A program made the position numbers and the translations under genes. From assembly GCA_003116975.1 (NCBI GenBank), contig BGKB01000019.1, forward strand, positions 310,001-374,000: DNA of 64,000 nucleotides, given 5' to 3'. A model generated the notes under the pieces. The model did not search any database and was not told the DNA's origin. It worked only from the letters and a program-made list of their open reading frames with translations. The stretch comes from Aurantiochytrium sp. KH105. Its lineage: Eukaryota > Sar > Bigyra > Thraustochytrida > Thraustochytriidae. Within the stretch, counting starts at the first letter, position 1. Each line of letters starts with the position of its first letter. Positions 29,042 to 38,456 of this stretch are shown here, piece after piece.

Positions 29042-31283
29042 ACAGAACAAACCGTTTTTGTCCCCCCTCTCATTCAAGTTCAGAGCCAACGCCACCAAGA
29101 GCAGGTCGCCGTCTGCGTAACCGTGGTTTTCACTTCAATTTTGCCCACTCGTCGCGTTTTTGCACGATAGGGTGCGTATAGTACCATGGTATATGCATGT
29201 GATGCATTCGTCCATCACTCCATCCACACATGGCATACGAAGCGCCACCCACCTCACCCTTTCCGGTCTTTATGTATATGATAAACAGATGAAGCAATCA
29301 AAGATAATCAGTCAGCAAGCCGACAAGGAGCCAGATGGTTCTTCGTCCCTGCTGTGATGAGATTCTCGTCCATCCCTTCTTCCTCTCCTCTTCCCTTTAT
29401 TACCAAGACGTCAAGTTCTTGTTCCCCATGCCCTGAGGCTCTCCTCGCCGCATCGGATTCTTCGTTGCCGCCGCGTTCGGGTCGCTGTCGCCGAGCTGTG
29501 GAAGTCAAGTGTCCGCAGCTGCGTTAATCCTGCGCCGTCCGCGCGCTCGCTCGCTCGCCCGCCGCCAGCGGCCTGGCATTATCCTCGTCCCTCTTCGCGT
29601 CCTTCTCCTTCGCATCTATGCCCGGCCGTCTTCCATCGCATTGGCAGCCTGCTTTATTCTTCATTTCTTCCACCACTCCGCAAGTGCGCTATCTGCACAT
29701 TCTCCATTTCCCCGGCGCCCTTTCTCCACTTGCGGCCCCTCGCCGGCGCTGTAACCGCCGGATCTCCACATCATTTCCTTCCGTTACACCGCCGGCGGTT
29801 TCGCCGCGCTGGCCATTCGCCACTGGCGGCCCCGTCCACCCAAACAGCAACAAAGACTTGAGCGTGGCTCACCTCCTCAACAACCACTTGAACAACAGCC
29901 ACGTGGCCGTTCTCTCCACTGATGCCATCGACCGGTCTGCTTGCTGCCTGCACCCACACCGGATCGTGTTCTGCAATGGTGGGGTGGCAAGAAAGCGGCC
30001 TCGTCTCGGGCATGCGCTCCGCCGCAACGCGGCGACAGACGCTCGGTTCTGGTCGCCCATGCTGGAAAGAAACCCGAAGAAGGAAACTCGAGAGAAAGAA
30101 AGAAAGAAACAAGAGACACGAAGAGGCAGAGACTGCAAACGGCCACCTGCCCTCTCTCTCTCCATTTCTCCAGTTGCCGCGCCTTTTAGCGGACTTATAG
30201 CGGATCATTCTGCACTTATGCGTGCTCGCATGCAAGTGCGCTATCGCCGCTGCGCGCGCCTGCAGCGCCTCGCCCCTGGGGCGAGAACCCCTTTGACGCT
30301 ATGAGGCCGTCCCCTCTGCGGCCGCTCGCCGGCCGTGGCTCGCGCCGCGCGTTACCCACCAACCACGCCACCGGACCGCTCCTAGCTAGCCACTAGGGAC
30401 TCGTAACGCGGTCGTTAGGTTCGTCCGGCCCCGTCTAACGATCACTGTCGGCTGCAGGCGCGAATGGCTGGCTCCGGGCCCGCCCCTCCTACGTCCACTA
30501 CAGTCGGCGCTCAACTCGGAGGAACCATGTCACTGGCGCCGGCTCCCGCTGCGTCCGTCCCGGACAGACCTCGCTAGTTTCCCCGACATGCAACCGTCTC
30601 CCTGCCTTCCCCTCCCTTGACCGTTTTAGCGCCGCAGAGGCATGTTTCCCCGCTTAACAAAAACTCTCGCGGTTTCGGCCCTTTCGCCGCGCTTAGCTTC
30701 CGCCTGCCCCTCCCGCAGTGGCCGCCCCCATCGGCTACCCTCTCTCCCTGCACTGACGCTGTGCCTTCTCCCGGAGCCGCTGCGGGGGCCAGTGGCGCAG
30801 GGGGGCGCGGTGCTCCAGAGGGCGCGGGAATTTCCCCCGGCGCGCCAAGCAGACCCGGAACTCCTGCGCGCCGTCGGCCTGGCGGAAGCCTTCTTTGTTC
30901 ACGGCGTTCCGTTCTTTTTTCCGTTCTACTCCCGCACTCCCCTCTCTCCCCTTCGAGCCGGTCGCCTCTTCACCAAGAGCGAGCGAGTGATTGACTGAGT
31001 GCTTGTTTGATTAAGATCATCACGGTCACGGCGCGCGAGGGGGACGCGCTGGGCGACTTGTAAAAGATCGCCGAGGGGGGGTGAATTTTTTTTTCAAACT
31101 TGGGCGGGAAAGGAGAGGGAAGCGGGGCGCGCTGGTCTGGCGGTGTGCTGGTGGAGTCGTGATCGATCGATCGATCGATCGAACGAACGAGCAAGCTTTC
31201 CGAGAATCAACAAGCCCGGATCGTTTGATTGAATTTTCTCCGAGTGCTTGTCGTCCAAGGCAGGTGCGAAAGAAAGGCGGGGG
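29042..31283. promoter_or_regulatory. Long GC-rich upstream region of the BET gene
   Basis: About 2.2 kb with no credible gene; frames such as that at 29618-30304 are Pro/Arg/Ser-rich and lack domain pattern. It contains two copies of GCAAGTGCGCTAT (29680-29692, 30232-30244), related CCACTTGCGG (29726-29735) and CCATTTCTCC (30162-30171) words, an E2F-like GGCGGGAAA at 31103-31111, and an ATCG run at about 31161-31180. Confidence 0.5.
31103..31111. promoter_or_regulatory. E2F-like site upstream of BET gene
   Basis: GGCGGGAAA (reverse complement TTTCCCGCC) is a perfect match to the classical E2F/DP site, 173 bp before the BET start codon. A weaker relative, GGCGCGGGAA, is at 30821-30830. A single 9-mer in GC-rich DNA can occur by chance; the interest is that a pocket protein is encoded nearby. 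Confidence 0.3.
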
Positions 31284-33215
31284 ATGGCCAGCGAGAACGC
31301 CATGATGAACTCGGCAGACGCAGGCCCAGACACGGCGAGCGCGAGGAAAGCAGCCGCCGTGATGGGCCCCGATGATGCCGCGCTTAGCGTGAACCCGCAG
31401 ACGACGACCGCAGGCGCCGCGGCGCCAGACACGCTGTCGGCGTCAACGCCTCCAAAGCCCGCCATCCTGAGGCCCGCCCTGCGCGGAGTCCTCAAGCGCA
31501 CCGGAGACATCGTCAAGTGGGAGGGACAGTGGGGTATGGACGACAACGCCTTCAACGGAGGCATCGTTAGCGACTTTAGCTACGTCCGCGACCACGTCCA
31601 CGACAGTCAGGACACAAATGACGTGGCAAAGGCTCTCTCTCAATCAGAGGACGCCGATCTTGTCAGCAACGCCATCTTCTCGGGTCACTTTTTTATGGTG
31701 CTCAACGGAAAGAAGAAAAAGGTCCCAGAGAAGAACGTTCTGTTTGAGTTCATGCACGACGAAAGCCTCCCTGCAGGCACCGTCAAGGTCGTGGGTTCGG
31801 GAACCAACCAGTACGGCAAGTACAGTCTTGAGGGTTCGCTCGTCTTGGCGACAGGCGCTCTCAACGTGTACCGCGAGTACAAGTACGAACAGCCGTCCGC
31901 GGACATCCGCCGCGTCGCAGGCCGCCGCACAAGCGCCCCCAAACCTGCCGCCGCGCGGAGGCCCGTGCAGCGCAAGCCCTCGCGCGCGAGCCTTGACAGT
32001 GCCGTGTCTGGACCCGACCCGGTCAGCAGTCTGGCTAAAAACCCGCCCCGCATGCGCAGGGCACCTTCCCACCTCGTCGACGACTCGTTCGACGATCGCA
32101 CGCAGCAGGACCTGATCAAAATTAAGGGCATTGTTCGGGACCTCATGCGCAGCGACAAGGAGGGCTGGTTCCACGCCCCCGTCGACGCCGAGGCGATGGG
32201 TCTCACCACTTATCACGACATCATCAAAGAGCCCATGGATCTTGGGACCATCATGAAGAACCTTGACGCTCGCATGTATATGTCGTATCAAGAGGTCGTG
32301 CGCCACGTGCGACTCACCTTCAACAACTCGATGACTTTTAATCCTCCCGCAAATGGCGTGCACCAGAGCGCTAAGCGGCTGCTTAACCTCTTTGAGAACC
32401 AGCTGCAAAAGCTCGAGCGTTCCCGCTCGCGCAAGCGCAAGTCCACCGCTGCGAGCAGCAACAACGGGCCTGCTGCGCCGAGCGGACCCGGTGCCAAGGG
32501 TTCGCTCAAGCGCTCAAAGAGCGAGGAGTCGTCGGCCAACGGTGGCAGTGTGGCCGGTCCCGGCCGCAGGACCATGAGCGATCTCTTTTCCTCCGATGAG
32601 GAGGACAACGATGAGGATGACATGAGCGATGATGGCGACATCACTGCTGGTGTCACTTCGGCACCGGCCAAGAAGCGGTCCAAGGGAGGTTCTCGCCGCG
32701 CCCCGGAACCGGCGGCTGCTCCTGCTGCTGCTGTCCCCGTCGCACCTGCCCCAGTCGCTGCGGCCCCCCAGGAGGTGGTGAGCGACGAGGTGCAATTTCT
32801 CCGCGAGCAGGTGCAAAAGATGGAGCAGCAGTTGAAGCAGATCCGCGACACCCAAGCGAACGGCCAGACCACGAGTCATGCTATCAGCGGCCCTCCGGCC
32901 CCGGCTCCCATGCCGGTCATGGAGGCCCCGCGCCCTGCTCGCCGCGACCGCTCGCCCAACGACGTCCGTCGGCTCTCTTACCAGGAGATGAGTCAGCTTG
33001 GCCAGGACATCAACAAGCTGCCCGGCGACATGATTCAGGGCGTCATTAGGATCATTCAGGAGTCTGGCCAGCCCCTGGGCGAAGATGGTGACGAGGTTGA
33101 GCTCGACATTGAGGCCCTTGACCCCCCGGCCTTGAAGAAGCTGCAAAAGTATGTCAAGCGTTGCCTTACAAAGGCGCGCAAGAAGCAGGGTCGCGACGAG
33201 ATTGACGGGTTTTAA
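31284..33215 (+). CDS. BET-family protein: single bromodomain plus NET/ET domain
   Basis: A 643-aa protein. Residues 75-200 form a beta-rich domain of unknown type starting near KWEGQWGMDDNAFNGG and ending LNVYREY. A basic linker leads to one bromodomain (about 278-378) with YHDIIKEPMDLGTI in the ZA loop and N353 in MTFNPP as the acetyl-lysine contact. A nuclear-localisation-like RSRKRK and an acidic Ser patch follow, then a short coiled coil (about 510-540) and a NET/ET domain near the C-terminus (RLSYQEMSQLGQDINKLPGD to DPPALKKLQKYVKRCL). BET proteins read acetylated histones and recruit transcription regulators. The single bromodomain resembles plant GTE proteins rather than animal BRD2/3/4. 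The ATG at 31284 is the first in frame. Confidence 0.93.
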   Translation: MASENAMMNSADAGPDTASARKAAAVMGPDDAALSVNPQTTTAGAAAPDTLSASTPPKPAILRPALRGVLKRTGDIVKWEGQWGMDDNAFNGGIVSDFSYVRDHVHDSQDTNDVAKALSQSEDADLVSNAIFSGHFFMVLNGKKKKVPEKNVLFEFMHDESLPAGTVKVVGSGTNQYGKYSLEGSLVLATGALNVYREYKYEQPSADIRRVAGRRTSAPKPAAARRPVQRKPSRASLDSAVSGPDPVSSLAKNPPRMRRAPSHLVDDSFDDRTQQDLIKIKGIVRDLMRSDKEGWFHAPVDAEAMGLTTYHDIIKEPMDLGTIMKNLDARMYMSYQEVVRHVRLTFNNSMTFNPPANGVHQSAKRLLNLFENQLQKLERSRSRKRKSTAASSNNGPAAPSGPGAKGSLKRSKSEESSANGGSVAGPGRRTMSDLFSSDEEDNDEDDMSDDGDITAGVTSAPAKKRSKGGSRRAPEPAAAPAAAVPVAPAPVAAAPQEVVSDEVQFLREQVQKMEQQLKQIRDTQANGQTTSHAISGPPAPAPMPVMEAPRPARRDRSPNDVRRLSYQEMSQLGQDINKLPGDMIQGVIRIIQESGQPLGEDGDEVELDIEALDPPALKKLQKYVKRCLTKARKKQGRDEIDGF

Positions 33216-34019
33216 TTGTCAGGGTGCTTCGGCTTTACTTTACTCACTCGAAGGGCGATTCTCGTCATTCATTCATTCATTCTCTCCTCTTCGTCTTTAC
33301 CCAGGTTGCATGCGTACACGCACAAAAAAAAATCACACACAAAATGCTACCATGCAAATCGTGCGTGTGCGTGTAGCCTAGTGGTGTTCGAGGGAGGAGA
33401 GAGAGGGAAAAGAGGGGGGGGGGGGAGGAGGAGAATAGGGTGTTTCACCTTTCTTCTCTTTTTTCCCATCTTCTTCCTTTTTCTGTGCCTGTGTGTCTGT
33501 CGATCTCTTTGTGTGCTTGTAAAACTTGAGCGCACTCGCAAAAGACACTCACATGGTCACGAACGCTTTTATCACATCGCCACTTTTTCGGATAGGGCGT
33601 GAAGAAACGGAGCGATGCCGACTCTTTGAGTGGACCTGCTGCACGCCGCGTGGAGACGATCAATTCCTTTACCACATTTCGCTTGGCTGTTGCGCGGCAT
33701 CTCCATGGGGTAGGCTTCGATTTCTTTTGAGCGATCTTTGCGTCGCTCTGAACGATTTGGTGGATCGGATTGGGTCGGGTCGGGTCGGGCTGGTTTGGAG
33801 TAGTAGGCTGTAGTCGATGTGTCGGCCCGCCTTCCCCCCTTTACCCCTTCCATCTACCGGATCCCTATTCACTCTCTTTTCTTTGTTCCTTTTTCTAATC
33901 GCTCGTATCCCCCTTTGTAAACTAATCCTTGCCGAGTTGTTCGCTCTTTGAGGCGTCAAGGTCGGCTTTTTGCTGCGTATACCCTTCCTATTCCCATTGT
34001 CAACACACTCCCTTCTCAC
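33216..34019. other. Convergent 3' intergenic region
   Basis: About 800 bp between the BET and sulfotransferase stops. It contains a G12 run at about 33409-33425 within a purine tract, and a GGGTC/GGTCG repeat near 33770-33795. No gene is supported. Confidence 0.55.
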
Positions 34020-35468
34020 TCACGAAGGAAGGTTTTGTCTTGTATGGTAAATCTCCGTGGCACTGCACGCGTTGCGGAAGCTTAACTCGACGTCCGCTCG
34101 AGATAAACCAAAATCAGCCAAGGTGTATTTGTGAGCTTGCTTCTTGTCGTCCCTCCTGACCTCAGCAGATGCACGGCGCTCGGCTTGCTGACATCGAATA
34201 TTAGCAAGAGCCTCTTCACTCATCGTGAAGCCAATCGACTGCATGGCCTTGGCCAACGTCATTGCAGGATCTGACTTGAGATCGTCATACCTGATATCCG
34301 CGAAACGGAGTTTCCCGCTAGCTTCAAGTGAACTGCGATCTGCCAAACCTTTGGCTTGCGCCTGTGCCAGCGAACGGAGCGTTCGTGCTCCGAGCGTGTG
34401 TGGGTCAACGTACCAGGGACACAGCGTGTCAAGCACGGCCTGATTCATGGAGCAACAGGACCCGACCACATCGGTCACGTCGCGATCAAGCCAGAGCACC
34501 GCGGATCCAGGGAAAACAGTTGCCAGATCCTTGAGCTTGACGATGTGATGAGGCGACTTGAGCACGAGACGCGCAAACGGAGACTTCTTGCTGCCCCCTT
34601 GGACCTGCACCGGAACCTCGCCGTCCTCGTCAGCTGCCATTACGGCTTGCAACAAATGCTTGTAGTTCTCATATTGAGCGTGCATTGATTCTTTGAGATA
34701 TGCAGCACGAGTTTCGGGCATGTCTAGCATGCCCCAAAGCCAATGTTCCGGACTCCAGCCATCTACAAACCCCCCAACACATTCGTCTGGATCATCGAAG
34801 CGCACGTGGTGAATCTGCTTGAAGCGAGGCACGATATCATACAGTTTTTCCATTGCTCGCTTGGTGAATTCTTGACGCTCGAGTTTCGAAGGGCCGCAAT
34901 CTTCTGAACATTCCATGGGGTACTTGAGCTCCCAAGCTTTGACAGTTCGGATCGAGGGTTCCGAAGCGCACAACTGATGCAACCATGTCGAGCCCGTTCG
35001 AGGGAGACTGACAATCCAAATGACGGGCGGCAATTCAAAGTTTCGCACAGCTGGGCTCCGCGCTCGGAGAGTTTCAATACAAAGTTTCTTTTGCATGATC
35101 TTAGCCAAGGGCAAGAACTTGCCGATGAATGCAAAGTCTGTCTGGGGGACCTCGCGCAAAAAATGCTTGAGCCCGACGCGGTGGAAGAGGGCTGTCTCGG
35201 TCTCATAGACATTCTTGATTTCTCCACTCGGCGAAGCCGTGCCAGAGCCATGAGCTTGGCCCTGTTCACACCTTGACTTGAAGTGCAGCTCTTTACCTCG
35301 GCGTTCGACTGCGTTCACGGTCCATTGGGCCGGCCGCTTTCCGAAGGTGATAACACGGACGAGGAGCTCCAGCAGCCATACGATCGCCAGCGCCACCCTG
35401 AGTCGCGGCGCGCGGCGAGTCCACTGCCAGCGCCGCGGCGACCAGTCCTCGTTCCTTGGCTTCTCCAT
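34020..35468 (-). CDS. Sulfotransferase-family type II membrane protein
   Basis: A 482-aa protein. A basic N-terminus is followed by one hydrophobic segment (about 24-42, RVALAIVWLLELLVRVITF), giving the topology of Golgi sulfotransferases. PRTGSTWLHQL (156-166) is the 5'-phosphosulfate loop that grips PAPS, and LWLDRDVTDVVGSCCSM further on occupies the 3'-phosphate-binding position. The body fits the broad Sulfotransfer_3 group, common in marine protists and bacteria; the acceptor could be a carbohydrate, lipid or sterol. The start at 35468 is the first Met before the membrane segment, in a good AACGGAGACAAGATG context; the upstream open frame is Cys/Ser-rich and non-conserved in look. Confidence 0.85.
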   Translation of the reverse strand: MEKPRNEDWSPRRWQWTRRAPRLRVALAIVWLLELLVRVITFGKRPAQWTVNAVERRGKELHFKSRCEQGQAHGSGTASPSGEIKNVYETETALFHRVGLKHFLREVPQTDFAFIGKFLPLAKIMQKKLCIETLRARSPAVRNFELPPVIWIVSLPRTGSTWLHQLCASEPSIRTVKAWELKYPMECSEDCGPSKLERQEFTKRAMEKLYDIVPRFKQIHHVRFDDPDECVGGFVDGWSPEHWLWGMLDMPETRAAYLKESMHAQYENYKHLLQAVMAADEDGEVPVQVQGGSKKSPFARLVLKSPHHIVKLKDLATVFPGSAVLWLDRDVTDVVGSCCSMNQAVLDTLCPWYVDPHTLGARTLRSLAQAQAKGLADRSSLEASGKLRFADIRYDDLKSDPAMTLAKAMQSIGFTMSEEALANIRCQQAERRASAEVRRDDKKQAHKYTLADFGLSRADVELSFRNACSATEIYHTRQNLPS

Positions 35469-35848
35469 CTTGTCTCCGTTCGCCGCCAGGTCGGGCTTTC
35501 TTTTTACTAACAGCCTCAGCTTCGTAGAGGAGAGCGGATAGAGAGATGCGCCTCGAAGGAGGTGCCTGTAGCTGGATTTCCTTGCTCGACATGAACAGCA
35601 GCAGCAACTGGCAGAGATCCCCCTCCCTTTCAATCCATGATTGGCACTCTCGCTTCTCACAGTTTAGTTAGGCCTTCGCTATTGCTGCTGTGAAATCATT
35701 ATGAGCGGAGCAAGTGGATGAGCAAAGGAAGGAGACGCCTGTCTTCCTGACAAGGACATGCAAGAGATAGCAGCAGAGCAGGACAAGAAAAACTCGAAAC
35801 GAGAGATAAAAGGGGTGGGTGGGGGTTTTGGCGTCAAATTAGTAAGCT

Positions 35849-36762
35849 TTACTTCTGGCCATCCTTGGACAGGCGCGAGCGGCGCTTGGAGGCCTCCGAG
35901 GCGCGGCGCTCCTTGGCCTCCTTCATGCGCTGCTGGTACAGCTTCTGGTAGGCCTGCTCCTCCTTGCGGACCTTCTCCTGCTGCTTGAGCTTGTTGGCCC
36001 AAGCGCGGCGCTTGCGCTGAAGGCGGGCCGGCGTGATGAGGCGCTGAACGTTGGGCGCCTTGGACTTCTCCTTGCCAGTCTTGGTGGTGAACTCACGGCG
36101 GATGACGTACTTGGTCACGTCGTCCTCCTTGGTGAGGCCGAACAGCTTACGGATGTTGTTGGCGCGCTTGGGCACAAGGCGGTTGGGGAGGGGCTCACCG
36201 TCGGTGAGGCCGGCCACCTCCTGGTCGCCGATCTTGACGATGACGAGGTTGAGGATGGAAATATCGCCGGCCACGATGCAGCCGCGGACGGACTTGCGCT
36301 TGCGCTCACCCTTCCTGCGCGGCCTGTAGCAGCTCACGTCCTTGTTGAGGAGGAGGCGAACACGCTTGGTCGAGAGAACACCCTGCTTCATGGGGAAGCC
36401 CTGCTTGTCGTTGCCGCCCGAGATGCGGAAGATGTAGCCCTTGAACTCATCGCCAAGCTCACCGCCTTCAACCTCCTGGGCGATGCGCTTGTCGTACACA
36501 GCGCGGAGACGACGCTCATCCTACGATGTTCAATTCAACAATTAGTCACCGAGGGCAGAAAAAAGGTTAGTTCGTCTGTTTGGATGTCTGTTGATCTCTC
36601 TTCTCTTGATCTCCCTGTAGAGGAGACATGCAGAGTTGACCAGCCACGTCATGGGTACGGGCCGAGCCATTCGTTCTCTCCTCAGAAGAGGCGCTCTTCA
36701 CTTACGTCGATCTCGATCATCTTCTGCTTGCCCGTCTCCGGGCATGCGATGTTGAGCTTCAT
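35849..36762 (-). CDS. RPS6: 40S ribosomal protein eS6, two exons
   Basis: Exon 1 (36706-36762) encodes [19 protein letters not shown] and exon 2 (35849-36520) continues [17 protein letters not shown]; joined they give 242 aa, the normal eS6 length. The 185-bp intron (36521-36705) has a GTAAGT donor and TAG acceptor, placed exactly between codons. Family signatures include [19 protein letters not shown] and [13 protein letters not shown]. The C-terminal helix is Lys/Arg/Glu-rich and ends [12 protein letters not shown], retaining one basophilic serine site (RLS) where animal and fungal eS6 carry several S6-kinase/AGC sites. It shares a 1.7-kb GC-rich upstream region with the MYB gene. Confidence 0.97.
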
Positions 36763-38456
36763 CTTGACGAGCTAGGTTTCTGTGCACATGAACGAACGAT
36801 GCAGCGTCTCTCCGTTAGTCGACCTGTTTCTCCAAGCCAACCTGGAATGGAATGGAATGGAATGCAAGGCGGGCACGATTGGGCCAGACGGACCAAGGCA
36901 AAAAAAGGGTGGCGGCTTCGTTCAAAACGTCGCCGTCCCTTTTCCTACGATCTCCTCGTGCATCTCGCGCGCTGCATCGCAGACAGCGTGCTCTCTCCCG
37001 CGCAGCTCCACCTCGCGCGGCGTGGACTCGCTCGCTGAGTGGCTGGCTGGGCGTGCGAGCGAGCTCCCGCATCTTCATCCTCATCCCCCGTCCCGGCATC
37101 CCGCGCCGCCGGCCGCCCCTCTGCGCGCGCCGCGCATGCTGGCTGCGTCCGCCGGGACCTCCGCCCGCGCCGCCCGCGCGACCTCCGCCGCCGCCGCCGC
37201 GCGCGCCGCCGCCGCCCCCGCCCGCGCGCACGTACCTGGCCGTGCCGTGCCGTGTCTCGCTGCTTTTCGCTCTCTGCTGCGCGCCCGCCCCGCCGCGCGC
37301 CCGCCGTCCGTTTGCGCCACTTGCGCGCCGCGCATTCCGCACTTGCGCGCCGCCCGCCCCACTTGCGCCCGCCGCCCGCAACTGCGCTATTCCCGCCCCG
37401 CCCGCGCACAGCCGCCCGCCCCGCCGCCGCTCCCCGCGTTCCCCGCGCCTTCCCCTCCACTCGCTCCCCGCCGCACGTTTGCCGCCTTAACACCGCCTTC
37501 CCCACCGCGCGCGCCGCCCGCACGGTTTAAGGTAGATAAGCAGTAGCAGCTGCTACACTTTCGCGGCCGCGTCGCTGCGCCGTTAAGGCGGACCTAAAAC
37601 TAGGGTCGCCTTAATAGGCGGGTGTATAAAGAGGGGAAGGAACGCGTAATTAAGGTGGGAGATGGCCAACGGACCTGCTAGGAGGGGGTAGGGGTTTGCG
37701 GTAGACCCTGCGGAGAGCGGTGGGGAGATGAAAATGTCCGTTGGCGAGGTATCCGTTGAAAGGTGTGCGCGGGGTGAGTGGTAGGGAAGGGCGTAGTGGG
37801 GCCGTAGGGGCGGGCGCCGCCGAGAGCGCTGCGGAGGGTTCGGGTTGATGATGATGTGAATGAAGAGGGCAAGGATGAAGAGGGTGAAGGGGGCGGGGGC
37901 GAGAGGAAAGGGCGGTGAAGCGCACTTGGGAGCGGTGTGTGCTGCACTTGCAAGTCGCCTCGAATAGTACACTATTCGGTCGGCTCGCACAGGAGCTTGG
38001 TCGATTGATGAGCGTCGCGCCTCTTCGCACGCGCGGAGGACAAAGAAAATAGAAAGACTTCCTCCCTTCCTTTTATCCTTCGTACGAGCAGAGGAAGAGG
38101 CTACGGAGGTCCGGTGAAAAGTAAATAAGCAGGCAAAAGGCGATCGCTCGCCAGGCCGGCCGCGGTAGACGTTGCTTGCGACCGCTTCAGCCGGACGGTC
38201 ATCCGGCGGGCAGTCGGCGCGCGCGCCGCACCTAGCGCAGCGCGCGACCAACGAAAGCCCCGCGTGCGTGTCGTCATCAATCTTGTATGCCCACGACCGC
38301 GACATCGTTGTTTGGTACGCGCCGCTCGAGCGCGTGAGTGCAGGCAGCACAGAGCACAACAAGCTTAATCAGCGCGACCACCACGACGCTACTTCTCACG
38401 AACGAAGCAATCAATACACACGCTTGTTGTCGCGGCAAACTTGCTGATCAAACTCC
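36763..38456. promoter_or_regulatory. Divergent upstream region of eS6 and R1R2R3-MYB
   Basis: About 1.7 kb without a credible gene. A TGGAA run is at 36845-36863. The centre (37080-37480) is extremely C/G-rich and holds repeated CACTTGCG words (about 37317-37370) and GCAACTGCGCTAT at 37378-37390, a one-base variant of a 13-mer present twice upstream of the BET gene. A TATAAAG at 37625-37631 is far from either start. Long Arg/Ala/Pro frames here are composition artefacts. Confidence 0.5.

Noticed and set aside
29618-30304. 228-codon frame upstream of the BET gene
   Set aside because: Pro/Ser/Arg-rich without domain pattern; the region holds repeated promoter-like words and overlapping frames on the other strand.
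36782-37546. 254-codon plus-strand frame between eS6 and MYB, with overlapping frames on both strands
   Set aside because: Composition is Ala/Pro/Arg from GC-rich DNA, all frames are open together, and there is no domain pattern.
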